Of a stretch of DNA of 22,168 bases, positions 5,889 to 13,374 are shown one piece after another (position 1 is the first letter of the stretch; each line of letters opens with the position of its first letter). The notes under the pieces were generated by a model. That model did no database searches and was not told where the DNA came from. It saw nothing but the letters and a program-made list of their open reading frames with translations. The stretch spans positions 1 through 22,168 of IMG/VR virus record IMGVR_UViG_3300046517_000897; one strand, given 5' to 3'. Source of the stretch: a virus. The position numbers and the translations under genes were made by a program.

Positions 5889-6652
5889 GCCTCGAACCTC
5901 TGCGCCACAGCGCGCTCAAGCGCATCGGTCAGTCCCCCGCCCACTTCGCTGCGCACGTCGATGCCTCGGCGAAGTGGCTCGACAAGGGCAGCGGCGCGCA
6001 CTCGGCCATTCTGAGTGGCAAGCGTCTGACGGTGTGGGACAAGAAAAGCGAGGCCGGCAACCAGTGCCCCCGCCGCGGCAAGGACTGGGACGCCTTCAAC
6101 GCCGAGAATCGCGACGCCCTGATCTTGCTGCCCGACGAGTACGAGCAGGTCCAGCGGATCGCCGAGTCTGTTCACCGATGCCCCGAGGCGGTTCGCGTGC
6201 TCCAGGGCGTTCGCGAAACCACCGTGCTCTGGGACGTGCTGGGCCGTCCTTGCCGCGGCACGCCCGACGTCGATGGCGGCGACTTCGTGACCGAGCTGAA
6301 GACCACGAAGTGCGCTGACCCGCGCAAGTTCATGTGGGACTCGCTGCGCTACTCGTACCACGGCGCCCTGGCCTGGTACATGGACGGCCTGGCGATGCAG
6401 CGCGGGCGCAAGGAGATGCCCGAGTCGGCATTCATCGTCGCGGTCGAGTCGTCGGCGCCATTCGCCGTGACGGTGTTCAGGCTGCCAGAGCGGGCGCTTG
6501 AGGCGGGGCGGCGAATGAACCGCCTGTGGCTGGAGCGCCTGCTGGTCTGCGAACAGTCGGGAGAGTTTCCGCCCTACTCGCAGTCGGTCGTGGAGCTCGG
6601 CTTCCCCGAGGACGAGCCGGCGCTGGTGTTCGGCGAGGAGGAAGCGGCGTGA
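5885..6652 (+). CDS. RecE-like PDDEXK exonuclease
   Basis: 255 residues with the layout of the DUF3799/RecE-type PD-(D/E)XK exonucleases. GSGAHSAIL near residue 39 is the N-terminal His motif, GTPDVDGGDFVTELKTTKC supplies Asp128, Glu137 and Lys139, and YSYHGALAWYMDG near 156-168 matches the conserved Q/Y helix. Such enzymes resect double-stranded DNA 5' to 3' to feed an annealing protein in phage recombination. No RecT/Beta/Erf annealase is recognised in the window. The ATG at 5885 overlaps the previous stop as ATGA. Confidence 0.82.
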   Translation: MSLEPLRHSALKRIGQSPAHFAAHVDASAKWLDKGSGAHSAILSGKRLTVWDKKSEAGNQCPRRGKDWDAFNAENRDALILLPDEYEQVQRIAESVHRCPEAVRVLQGVRETTVLWDVLGRPCRGTPDVDGGDFVTELKTTKCADPRKFMWDSLRYSYHGALAWYMDGLAMQRGRKEMPESAFIVAVESSAPFAVTVFRLPERALEAGRRMNRLWLERLLVCEQSGEFPPYSQSVVELGFPEDEPALVFGEEEAA

Positions 6653-6849
6653 CCGCCGTGACGTGCCCCCGCTGCAACGGAACGGGCTTTGAGCCGCTGC
6701 CAGAAGGGCTGACCGATGACTCGTGCGTTCAATGCAGCGGCGCCGGGATCATCGAGCCGCAGACGCGGCTATGCGAGGTCTGCGCTGGTCTGGCCGACGT
6801 TGGCCATGGGATGTGTACGCGCTGCCGGGCGGGGAGCGACGAGCCATGA
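6649..6849 (+). CDS. Small DnaJ-type zinc-cluster protein
   Basis: 66 residues from a GTG (GTGA overlap with the nuclease gene). It has CPRCNGTGFE and CVQCSGAGII, both in the C-x2-C-x-G-x-G form of the DnaJ central zinc domain, then LCEVCAG and MCTRCRAG. Four C-x2-C pairs would bind two zinc ions. It lacks a J domain, so it is not a complete chaperone. The same motif recurs in other proteins of this window. Confidence 0.68.
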   Translation: MTAVTCPRCNGTGFEPLPEGLTDDSCVQCSGAGIIEPQTRLCEVCAGLADVGHGMCTRCRAGSDEP

Positions 6850-7049
6850 GCAACCCGATGCTCGGAACGCTCAAGGCGATCCGCGCCGATCTCGCTCGCA
6901 TCGAGGAGAACACGCGCAAGGAATTCGAGCACCTGAGCACCGCCCTGGGTGATGTCCTGAGAGACCTCGATCACATCAAAACGCAGGTGGCAGGTCGCAA
7001 GGTGGGACGCCGCGTCGTGCATCGAAACACCAAGGCTTTGAAACCGTAA
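6846..7049 (+). CDS. Small coiled-coil hypothetical protein
   Basis: 67 residues: an N-terminal amphipathic helix (LKAIRADLARIEENTRKEFE, then STALGDVLRDLDHIKTQV) with heptad spacing, and a basic tail (GRKVGRRVVHRNTKALK). It could form a coiled-coil dimer that binds nucleic acid. Coupled to the previous gene by ATGA and last in the rightward operon before the integrase promoter. Confidence 0.62.
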   Translation: MSNPMLGTLKAIRADLARIEENTRKEFEHLSTALGDVLRDLDHIKTQVAGRKVGRRVVHRNTKALKP

Positions 7050-7066
7050 CACCTGATCCTGATATC
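7038..7066 (+). promoter_or_regulatory. Candidate integrase promoter
   Basis: TTGAAA at 7038-7043 matches the -35 consensus in 5 of 6 positions and is followed after exactly 17 bp by GATATC at 7061-7066 (3 of 6). The predicted start near 7073 leaves about 45 nt before the TTG start of the integrase. The promoter overlaps the 3' end of the previous gene, letting the integrase be expressed apart from the early operon. Confidence 0.45.
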
Positions 7067-7116
7067 GACGCTGTTGCCCGCTGGACAACACTGCTCGTTC
7101 GACCTGGGGGGATTCG

Positions 7117-8073
7117 TTGGACGATGCCGAGCTGCGCGCGATCCTCGCTGCGCAGGCGCGATTGATTGCAGAGCTATCGGAACGCCTTGCGCCTGCGCGC
7201 AAGACCGTGCCGCTGGGAGAGCTCTACGCGCGGTACGAGGTGGCGCAGCAGCACCGGCCCGGCTGGCGGTCGGCCAAGTGCATGCTGGGGCCTATCGTGG
7301 CGCAGCTGGGCACCCATGACGTCGCCAGCCTCCAGGTTGCCGACTGGACGGCATACCGCGTGCGCCGTAGCGACCTGGCGCCGTCGTCGCTCAACTACTC
7401 CATGCGCGTGCTGAAGGCGCTGCTGCGGTGGGGGAAGGCCGAGGGGCTGGTGGAAACGTTGCCGCAGCTGCTGGAGGCGAAGAAGCAGAAGGCGAAGCGC
7501 CACCGCGAGACGGCGCCGACGCAGGCCGAGGTTGGCCGGCTGCTCGATGAGGCCGACCGGGCGCGGGACCGGGTCATCGTGCTGTGCGCCTGCGATGCCG
7601 GCATGAGGAACACCGAGATCCGCAAGCTTGAGCGGGCATGGGTCGACCGGGCGCGCATGGAGATCCGCCTGCCCGACACCATCACGAAGGGCCACAAGAG
7701 CCGCGTGGTGCCGATGACGTCGCGGCTGCTGGCGGCCATCGATGCGATCCCTCGTGATATCCGCTCACCGCTTGTGCTGGTCTCGCCGCGCAGCGGAGGC
7801 CCGTACTCGCAAGGGCACATGACGATCATGTGGCGACGGCTGGCCGAACTCGCGCAGCTTGAGGCAGCACCGGGCGAGCGTCGCGTGCGGCTTCACGACG
7901 GTCGCCACGGCGCCGGGACGAACATGGCCGAGGCGGGCGTGCCTATAGAGATCATCCAGCGCATCCTCGGCCATGCCTCGCTCGACCAGACCGCCGACTA
8001 CGTCCAGCGCCGAAGCGGAGACCTGCCGAGGGCCCGCGCGCTCCTCGAAGCCGTCATCAAGCGCGACAGCTAG
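7117..8073 (+). CDS. int: Tyrosine recombinase / phage integrase
   Basis: 318 residues with a core-binding SAM-like domain (about residues 30-125) and a C-terminal catalytic domain. Catalytic residues read as Arg164 in DAGMRNTEI, Lys191 or Lys194 in TKGHKSR, His260 and Arg263 in LHDGRHG, His286 in LGHASLDQT and nucleophile Tyr295 in ADYVQRR. The usual box II LHDLRH is LHDGRH here, a mild variation. The TTG start is chosen because GGGGGGA lies about 5 nt upstream and no better in-frame start exists. It would integrate and, with a directionality factor, excise the phage. The gene-free stretch after it is the natural site for attP. Confidence 0.93.
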   Translation: MDDAELRAILAAQARLIAELSERLAPARKTVPLGELYARYEVAQQHRPGWRSAKCMLGPIVAQLGTHDVASLQVADWTAYRVRRSDLAPSSLNYSMRVLKALLRWGKAEGLVETLPQLLEAKKQKAKRHRETAPTQAEVGRLLDEADRARDRVIVLCACDAGMRNTEIRKLERAWVDRARMEIRLPDTITKGHKSRVVPMTSRLLAAIDAIPRDIRSPLVLVSPRSGGPYSQGHMTIMWRRLAELAQLEAAPGERRVRLHDGRHGAGTNMAEAGVPIEIIQRILGHASLDQTADYVQRRSGDLPRARALLEAVIKRDS

Positions 8074-8087
8074 TCATAGCGGCTAGG

Positions 8088-8105
8088 GACTTCTACCGAG
8101 AAGTC
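8088..8105. repeat. Perfect 7-bp hairpin after the integrase gene
   Basis: GACTTCT, a loop of ACCG, then AGAAGTC. It starts 14 bp after the integrase stop. No T-run follows on the plus strand (the sequence turns A-rich), so it is not a standard intrinsic terminator. It may be an attP core inverted repeat or a message-stabilising hairpin. Confidence 0.5.
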
Positions 8106-8174
8106 AAGAGGGGACAAAAGAAAAAAGCAGCGCGTCAGCACTGAACAAGTGTGCGCCGCGATTCATGTTTCCGG

Positions 8175-8203
8175 TTGAGCCGTAGCGCAAACGCACATGT
8201 AAG
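8175..8203 (+). promoter_or_regulatory. Candidate promoter for the middle operon
   Basis: TTGAGC (8175-8180) and TGTAAG (8198-8203) are separated by 17 bp and match consensus 4/6 each. A start near 8210 would give a leader of about 160 nt before the ATG at 8373. The leader would contain the 11-bp inverted repeat at 8252-8312, which could fold as a stem. Confidence 0.38.
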
Positions 8204-8372
8204 CAAAAACACAGCGTCGACAGCGCGGTTCGTTCGCGTCACAGTGGATTCGCTGGCAATGCGCTCCTTGAACCTCGAAGCCGCCGTCTCGCTCCCCGCA
8301 TGCATTGCCAGCACTCTGCGTGAGTTGCAGCGGGACGTCGCCTTCGGGGTTTCAGGAACGGAGTAGGTTCTC

Positions 8373-8684
8373 ATGGCCATTGCTCACGTTGGTTTACACG
8401 GAGGAAACTGTCATACATCTCCTGACGCTGCCGAGCTGATTTCCTCCAGAAATCCCGGCACCGTCCGCGTCGCCGCCGCCATGCGGGAGACCTTCCGCGC
8501 TGCCCTGGCTGCCGGGCTGAGCCGCAGCGAGGCGGCTGACCTGGTGATGTCGACGATGCTGGCGGGCGTCGTCGGGGCGCACCTGGGCGAGGCCGACCGG
8601 GCGCGGTTGACGATGTCGGTGCAGGCCGAGACGCGCAACCTGGTCGTGGGCATCCAGGCGGGACGCGCGCGGAGGGCAGCGTGA
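8373..8684 (+). CDS. Hypothetical protein, first gene of middle operon
   Basis: 103 residues, helical, with RETFRAALAAGLSRSEAADL in the middle and a basic end (QAGRARRAA). The segment LSRSEAADLVMSTML resembles a helix-turn-helix but is too short to call. Purine-rich AGGAACGGAGTAGG lies upstream of the ATG. Its stop overlaps the next GTG as GTGA. Function unknown. Confidence 0.6.
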   Translation: MAIAHVGLHGGNCHTSPDAAELISSRNPGTVRVAAAMRETFRAALAAGLSRSEAADLVMSTMLAGVVGAHLGEADRARLTMSVQAETRNLVVGIQAGRARRAA

Positions 8685-9292
8685 TCACCGCCGAGGCCAT
8701 TGCTGCTTTCCCGGTTGGTTATCACGACAGGGTCAAGTGGCCGATCCGCGTGGGTGACTGGCTCTGTGGGCCGGCCTGGGCATATCGCGGCGGCGATGAG
8801 TTCCTTGCCTTGGCCAAGGAGACAAAGGATACGAACCGCGCAACGCTCGATGGCTTTGAGGGCCAGATGCCTGGCGAGCCGACGACCGAAAATGCGGCCC
8901 TGCGAATCCCCTTCGTGGTCGGCGTCGAGGACATCACCAAGACGTGCAGCAACTGCGGTGGTGACGGCGGGCATGACTGTGACTGCGATTTCTGCGAGGT
9001 CGGCTGCAAGACCTGCGACGGCGCAGGCGAGATCGTCGTAACCGCGGGGCGGCGCGAGGAGCCAGGGCAGCGCGTCTACATCGGAGGCGGCGTGACGTCC
9101 ATCGCAAATGAGAGACTCGGCACTCTCTTCGATGGACTGCGCGTGGTTCGCCTGGGAGCCACCAATATCTCTCCGCTTGGTGGCGTAGACGGATCAGGTC
9201 GCCTTGTCGCGATCGTGATGCCGATCAGGGGCGATGTGCGCCAGCCCGTTGCCGAACATGAAACCGGCGCACTCGAAGGCGTGCGCCTGTGA
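8681..9292 (+). CDS. Hypothetical phage protein with DnaJ-type zinc cluster
   Basis: 203 residues from a GTG (GTGA overlap). The N-terminal part has PIRVGDWLCGPAWAYRGG. The middle holds TCSNCGGDGGHDC, then CDFCEVGCKTCDGAGE, a Cys-rich double zinc cluster of the DnaJ type. The C-terminal part ends with a hydrophobic strand in RLVAIVMPIRGD. I recall similar domain order in phage hypothetical proteins near ParB-like genes but cannot name a function. Its stop overlaps the next GTG. Confidence 0.65.
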   Translation: MITAEAIAAFPVGYHDRVKWPIRVGDWLCGPAWAYRGGDEFLALAKETKDTNRATLDGFEGQMPGEPTTENAALRIPFVVGVEDITKTCSNCGGDGGHDCDCDFCEVGCKTCDGAGEIVVTAGRREEPGQRVYIGGGVTSIANERLGTLFDGLRVVRLGATNISPLGGVDGSGRLVAIVMPIRGDVRQPVAEHETGALEGVRL

Positions 9293-10374
9293 AGACCTTC
9301 ACGGCCCCTATCGCCAGCATCAGACGAGACGGCGGCACGCAGATCCGCGCGGCCCTCGACGAGGCGACGGTGGCTGCCTACGCGGAGGCCATCAAGGCTG
9401 GCGTGAAGCTGCCGCCGGTGCGCGTGTGGGACGACATCAAGACGTTGTGGCTGTCGGACGGATTCCACCGCGTCGAGGCAGCCCTTCGTGCGGGACTGGA
9501 GCGCATCAACGTCGAGCGGGTCAATGGTGGCCAGCGAGACGCCCTGCTCGACGCCATCGGGGCCAACGCCGCGCATGGGCTGCCTCGCAGCAACGCCGAC
9601 AAGCGCCGCGCCATCGAGGCCATGCTGGCCGACCCCGAGTGGGTGACATGGACAGACCGCCGCATCGCCGCCGCCGCCCACGTCGGGCACGAGCTGGTGG
9701 CGCGCGTCAGGGAGGAGAGCATTGGCGGAAACGCCATTGCTCCAACCCGCAAGGCGGCCGACGGGCGCCAGTTCCCGGCCTCGCGAGGCAAAGATTCGTC
9801 GCCGGGACAACCAACCGCCGTCCCTCCTGCTCCCGCGGCGAACCCGGCACCGAAGGACGAGGGGGCGGGCGTCACGGGCGCCGCGCAACCAGCGGCGATG
9901 CACCCAGCGCCCGCCCCCGATGAGCCGCCACCGGTCGACATGCTCGGCCTCGAAGTCTCTGGCATGTGGATGGACACGGTACGCGTCGTGGTCAGCACCT
10001 GCGAGGCGATCGACCGAGAGTTGCGCCAGCTCATGGCCTCGGCGCGGTCTCTGCCGCAACCGACGCAGCAACGGCTCTGGTCGGCGCTGCATGACGCGGC
10101 GGCTTGCGCCAGGGCGGTGCGGCCGGCGGTGGCGTGCCCGTTCTGCAAGGCGGCGGGCGGTGACTGCCTGTCATGCGCGGGCAACGGCTGGCTGAGCGAG
10201 GAGGGCAAGGGCGGCGTGCACCCGGCGGTGTTACGGGGGGAGACACCGCCGGCGCAGCGCGACCGCTACAAGCCGATCGAGAAGGTCGGGCGGTACGCGC
10301 CGACGACGAAGACGCTGACGATCGAACTGGTCGACGACGTGCCCGATCTGACGGACGACGACCTTGCGTTCTGA
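9289..10374 (+). CDS. ParB/Srx-fold protein with C-terminal zinc cluster
   Basis: 361 residues. The N-terminal 100 residues match the ParB/Srx fold: GGTQIRAALDEATVAAYAEA, PPVRVWDD, then LSDGFHRVEAALRAG, the D-G-x-H-R box of phage ParB-like proteins. RSNADKRRAIEAMLADPEW and RRIAAAAHVGHELVARV (about 100-145) are a helical DNA-binding candidate. A Pro/Ala linker follows (about 165-215), then CPFCKAAGGDCLSCAGNGW near 284-302, a DnaJ-like zinc motif. Chromosomal ParB proteins bind DNA and CTP; phage versions are also proposed as nucleases or regulators. No ParA partner is present, so plasmid-style partition is unlikely on this evidence. GTG start by GTGA overlap. Confidence 0.75.
   Translation: MKTFTAPIASIRRDGGTQIRAALDEATVAAYAEAIKAGVKLPPVRVWDDIKTLWLSDGFHRVEAALRAGLERINVERVNGGQRDALLDAIGANAAHGLPRSNADKRRAIEAMLADPEWVTWTDRRIAAAAHVGHELVARVREESIGGNAIAPTRKAADGRQFPASRGKDSSPGQPTAVPPAPAANPAPKDEGAGVTGAAQPAAMHPAPAPDEPPPVDMLGLEVSGMWMDTVRVVVSTCEAIDRELRQLMASARSLPQPTQQRLWSALHDAAACARAVRPAVACPFCKAAGGDCLSCAGNGWLSEEGKGGVHPAVLRGETPPAQRDRYKPIEKVGRYAPTTKTLTIELVDDVPDLTDDDLAF
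9721..9738. repeat. Dispersed GNRA-hairpin repeat, copy 1 (variant)
   Basis: An 18-nt sequence, ATT-GGCG-GAAA-CGCC-ATT, that folds as TGGCG/CGCCA with a GAAA loop. It differs from the identical copies at 17066-17083 and 19171-19188 only in having ATT at both ends where they have AAT. It lies in the reading frame of the ParB-like gene, in the linker, reading IGGNAI. Confidence 0.65.
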
Positions 10375-10381
10375 GGCGCTG

Positions 10382-12079
10382 ATGTTCGAGTTCGCTGGGA
10401 CGGGCGGGGCGGTGGCAGAGGCGGGGGACCAGGACGGACTCCGCAGCTACCAACGCGAGTGCGTCGAGTCGGTGCGTCGCGAACTGCAGACGGTTCGGTC
10501 GACGCTGGCGGTGCTGTTCACCGGCGCCGGCAAGACGCAGATCGGCGGGACGCTGGTCAAGCACTGGCCTGGGCGCGTGCTCTGGCTGGCCCACCGTGAC
10601 GAGTTGATCCGTCAGGCAGCGGCTCGGATCCACCAGATGGCAGGCGAGCAGCCGAGTATAGACATGGCCGGCGAGTACAGTTGGGGCTCGCGCATCGTAG
10701 TTGGCAGTGTCCAGACGCTGCAGCGCAAGCGGCTGGAGCGGCACCCGGCGGATCGCTTCTCGCTGGTCGTCATCGATGAGGCCCACCACGCGCCGTCGAA
10801 GTCATACCGCGCCATCCTGGACCACTTCGCGGACGCCAAGGTGGTCGGCATCACCGCGACGGCCGATCGCCTGGACAAGCTCGCGCAGGGCAACGTGTTC
10901 GAGTCGGTGGCGTTTCGCAAGGACATCGACGCCGGCATCGAGGAGGGCTACCTCGTCCCGATTCGGCCGATCGCGAAGCTGATCGAAACGGTCAACCTCG
11001 CCGGCATCAAGACCGCCGCCGGCGACCTGGCCGAGGGCGCGCTGGAAGAGGAGATGCTCAAGAGCGTCGCGGCCATCGCGCGCGCCACCTTCGACACGGT
11101 AGGCGACCGGCGGACGCTAGTGTTCACGCCCGGCGTCGGATCGGCCCATGCCGTGGCGGATGCGCTGAACCAGATGCGGCCCGGTTCGGCGCGCACGGTC
11201 GACGGGACGACCGACAAGGACGTGCGGAAGCGCATCCTCCGCGACCACAAGGCAGGGGAGTTCCAGTTCCTGACGAACTGCCTGGTGTTCACCGAGGGCT
11301 ACGACGACCCGCAGGTGAGCGCCATCGTGAACGCGCGGCCCACCAAGTCGAGGGCGCTCTATGTCCAGGTCGCCGGCCGGGGACTGCGCGTGCTGCCTGG
11401 CATCGGCGAGTTGGCGACGGTAGAGGAGCGGCGCGCGGCGGTGGCGGCTAGCTCGAAGCCTGACTGCCTGCTGGTCGACATCACCGGCCACGCGGGACGG
11501 CACTCGCTCATCGCGCCGGCTGACCTGCTCGGCGGCAAGTACACCGAGGCCGAGGTGACGCTCGCCAAGGAGCTGCTGGCCAAGGATGGCGGCGAGCTGG
11601 TCGAGACGCTCGACAAGGCGCGCGGGCAACTCATCAAGCAGGCGGCCGAGGTCGAGCAGAAGCGCAAGGCCGATGCTGCGCGGGCCGCGGCTGCTGATGT
11701 GAGGCACCGGACCGCGACGTTCGACCTGTTCGGCAAGTACGGCGTGCCCGAGATGGGGGACGATGCCGGCGGGCAAGCTGGAGACCCGCCGACCGGCGAT
11801 GACCTGCAGTGGCTCGGCGCCAACAAGCTGCCCGTAGCCGGCTTGTCGCGCGCCGACGTGCAGAAGCTGCAGCGCACGGCCGCAGTGTGGCGTCGGCACG
11901 GCTTCGCGACGTTCAAGCAGCGGCGCACGCTCGGCACCGTCGGCATCCCGACGCCGCACAACCTGTCGTTCGCGACGGCCTCGACGCTGATTCAACACGT
12001 CATCGACACGCGGTTCCGCCCCAATCGCGAGTACGTCGCTGGGTTCTTTAAGGGGCGTGATGTGGGGGCAGAAGGATGA
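10382..12079 (+). CDS. Superfamily 2 DEAH-type helicase
   Basis: 565 residues. Motifs in order: Q-like motif LRSYQREC (20-27), Walker A TGAGKT (47-52), HRDEL motif Ia, DEAH box (132-135), motif III TATADR (158-163), then a second RecA domain with TLVFTPGVGSAHAVADAL, motif V TEGYDDP and motif VI QVAGRGLR with its arginines. The last 150 residues hold a helical coiled coil (AAEVEQKRKADAARAAA) and a C-terminal domain without a known motif. Such enzymes unwind or remodel nucleic acids with ATP, and here probably support replication or recombination. ATG at 10382 is chosen over TTG at 10364 because GAGG lies 6 nt upstream. It ends by ATGA overlap with the next gene. Confidence 0.88.
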   Translation: MFEFAGTGGAVAEAGDQDGLRSYQRECVESVRRELQTVRSTLAVLFTGAGKTQIGGTLVKHWPGRVLWLAHRDELIRQAAARIHQMAGEQPSIDMAGEYSWGSRIVVGSVQTLQRKRLERHPADRFSLVVIDEAHHAPSKSYRAILDHFADAKVVGITATADRLDKLAQGNVFESVAFRKDIDAGIEEGYLVPIRPIAKLIETVNLAGIKTAAGDLAEGALEEEMLKSVAAIARATFDTVGDRRTLVFTPGVGSAHAVADALNQMRPGSARTVDGTTDKDVRKRILRDHKAGEFQFLTNCLVFTEGYDDPQVSAIVNARPTKSRALYVQVAGRGLRVLPGIGELATVEERRAAVAASSKPDCLLVDITGHAGRHSLIAPADLLGGKYTEAEVTLAKELLAKDGGELVETLDKARGQLIKQAAEVEQKRKADAARAAAADVRHRTATFDLFGKYGVPEMGDDAGGQAGDPPTGDDLQWLGANKLPVAGLSRADVQKLQRTAAVWRRHGFATFKQRRTLGTVGIPTPHNLSFATASTLIQHVIDTRFRPNREYVAGFFKGRDVGAEG

Positions 12080-12363
12080 AGACCAGCGCCGAATACGCGA
12101 AGGCTCGATACCAACGTCTGCGCGCCGCAGGCCTGTGCGGCAAGTGCGGCACGAAGGCAGCGCTGGGTCGCTCGTTGTGTCAGTCGCATCTCGACGCGCA
12201 CCGAAGCTGGCAGCGCGAGAAGATGGGCTACTGCAAGCCGCAGCCCGAGGCGCCAATTGTGGTGGTGGCGCCGTTTGTGCCAAAGCCCAGCTGCGCGTGC
12301 GGCAACGCACCGATGACCGGGAGTGACATCTGCTGGTGCTGCTCGCAACGGAAGGCCGCCTGA
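12076..12363 (+). CDS. Small Cys-rich hypothetical protein
   Basis: 95 residues. RLRAAGLCGKCGTKAALGRS followed by LCQSHLDAHRSWQRE resembles the short C-x2-C...C-x2-H zinc motif seen in many phage and fungal-type small proteins. A second cluster, SCACGNAP and ICWCCSQRK, closes the protein. The ATG overlaps the helicase stop as ATGA and a GGGGGCAGAAGG stretch precedes it. Likely DNA- or RNA-binding; unproven. Confidence 0.65.
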   Translation: MKTSAEYAKARYQRLRAAGLCGKCGTKAALGRSLCQSHLDAHRSWQREKMGYCKPQPEAPIVVVAPFVPKPSCACGNAPMTGSDICWCCSQRKAA

Positions 12364-12731
12364 TGGCTGGCCCTGCGAACCTGACCGAGCTCTACGCCGA
12401 GGCCAAGGAGGACGTTGGCGAATCGCTAGCGACCTGGGCGTTCAGGTTGGCCAAGGCGCGGGGGCGCGTCGTGGTGGCCGAGAAGGCGCTGGCGCACCTG
12501 CAGGGGCTGCAGCGAGACGCGCACGCCGCGGCGTTCGGCGTGGCCTACAACGAGAGCATGAAGGCCGCGGTGCTGGCGACCGAGCCGCACCCGACGGCGG
12601 TGGGAAACGCGGTGGACATGCTGACGGAGGCCGTCGAGTGGTGCACGGCATGCGAGACGGTGCTGCGGCTGCTGGAGGCGCGACCTGCCAGCGCGGCGCC
12701 GCTGCGGACGGTGCAGGGGGGGCGGCGGTGA
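12363..12731 (+). CDS. Helical hypothetical protein
   Basis: 122 residues, Ala/Glu/Leu-rich, mainly alpha-helical (FRLAKARGRVVVAEKALAHL). It includes EWCTACETVLRLLEA near the end. The ATG shares one base with the preceding stop (TGATG) and the stop overlaps the next GTG. No domain recognised. Confidence 0.6.
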   Translation: MAGPANLTELYAEAKEDVGESLATWAFRLAKARGRVVVAEKALAHLQGLQRDAHAAAFGVAYNESMKAAVLATEPHPTAVGNAVDMLTEAVEWCTACETVLRLLEARPASAAPLRTVQGGRR

Positions 12732-12862
12732 GCTGCTTCAACCTCACGGGCAAGCCGCAGACCACCGCGGAGCGCAGCGCGGCCAGGAAGGCAGCGACCA
12801 TCAGGGCGGCCCGCATCGCAGCAGCCATCCGCCGGCTGGAATACGCCAAGGTGAAGCGATGA
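12728..12862 (+). CDS. Tiny basic hypothetical protein (44 aa)
   Basis: Starts at a GTG overlapping the previous TGA as GTGA; ends EYAKVKR with its TGA overlapping the next ATG. It contains TTAERSAARKAATIRAARIA, an Ala/Arg amphipathic helix. It is supported mainly by exact stop-start coupling on both sides. Function unknown. Confidence 0.5.
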   Translation: MSCFNLTGKPQTTAERSAARKAATIRAARIAAAIRRLEYAKVKR

Positions 12863-13212
12863 AGCGCACCAAGCACCAGGAGAAGAACGCCGAGCAGCAC
12901 GAAGCCTACCGCTCTTGGCTCGCCACGCAGCCGTGCTGCCTGTGCGGCATCGAGGGCGTCCAGCTCGCTCACGTTGGCGTAGGCGGCATGGGGCTGAAGC
13001 ACGGCGACGACGACTGCTGCATCCCGCTGTGCCCGCACTGCCGCCGCGACCACGACAGCACCGACGGGGTGTTCAGGCGGCCCAAGTGGTTCCCGCGCGA
13101 CCCATGGCGGCAGGCGATGCGCGAGTGGGACGAGACGCAGATTGCCGCGCACCGCGGGCGGTTCGAGGCGCGCAGGCTCGTCACTGACGACGGCTTCGGG
13201 ATTCCGTTCTAG
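12859..13212 (+). CDS. HNH-like / NinG-type zinc protein, putative nuclease
   Basis: 117 residues. PCCLCGIEGVQLAHVG (C26-x2-C29, His38) and IPLCPHCRRDHDSTDG (C58-x2-C61, His65) form the metal-binding betaBA-Me arrangement of small phage HNH proteins such as the DUF968/NinZ type. The intervening MGLKHGDDDC carries the acidic residues expected between the strands. Members are thought to act on branched DNA in recombination, though most are untested. The ATG is coupled to the preceding stop as ATGA. Confidence 0.72.
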   Translation: MKRTKHQEKNAEQHEAYRSWLATQPCCLCGIEGVQLAHVGVGGMGLKHGDDDCCIPLCPHCRRDHDSTDGVFRRPKWFPRDPWRQAMREWDETQIAAHRGRFEARRLVTDDGFGIPF

Positions 13213-13215
13213 CCC

Positions 13216-13374
13216 ATGGTCTGCGGCTGCCAAAAGGAACCGGTGTCCATTCGTTCGCTGCCGCGAGAGAAAGGCCACGTCAGCTGCAAGGTGTGCGGTG
13301 GCTACTGCGGCGGCGCGGGGCCGAAGAAGAAGCGAACGAGCAAGTCTAAGACGCTTAGGAGCAAGAGGCCATGA
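13216..13374 (+). CDS. Small basic zinc-knuckle protein (52 aa)
   Basis: Begins MVCGCQKEPVSIRSLPREKG and has SCKVCGGYCGGAG, a C-x2-C-G-G-x-C motif, then a Lys/Arg/Ser tail (KKKRTSKSKTLRSKRP). The layout suggests a metal knuckle followed by a nucleic-acid-binding tail. Its stop overlaps the next ATG as ATGA. A 3-bp gap separates it from the HNH gene. Confidence 0.58.
   Translation: MVCGCQKEPVSIRSLPREKGHVSCKVCGGYCGGAGPKKKRTSKSKTLRSKRP

Larger units (their letters stand above)
8074..8372. other. Gene-free stretch after the integrase, attP candidate
   Basis: These 299 bp are less GC-rich than the genes around them and hold no convincing gene; a 71-codon GTG frame at 8151-8366 lacks a Shine-Dalgarno and recognisable content. 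The stretch contains the hairpin at 8088-8105, a promoter candidate at 8175-8203 and a perfect 11-bp inverted repeat, GCTGGCAATGC at 8252-8262 and GCATTGCCAGC at 8302-8312. Phage attP sites commonly sit beside int and carry such repeats. No tRNA fragment is seen, so the core cannot be assigned. Confidence 0.45.

Noticed and set aside
8151-8366. 71-codon GTG frame after the integrase
   Set aside because: No Shine-Dalgarno, atypical codon use, and it overlaps inverted repeats in the probable attP region. It could still be a small gene, but the evidence is too thin.
9076-10092. 338-codon open frame on the minus strand
   Set aside because: It is antisense to the ParB-like gene, with low-complexity Arg-rich translation and no ribosome-binding site.
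11117-12310. 397-codon open frame on the minus strand
   Set aside because: It is antisense to the helicase, which has all its motifs on the plus strand. The frame also crosses the helicase stop into the next gene.
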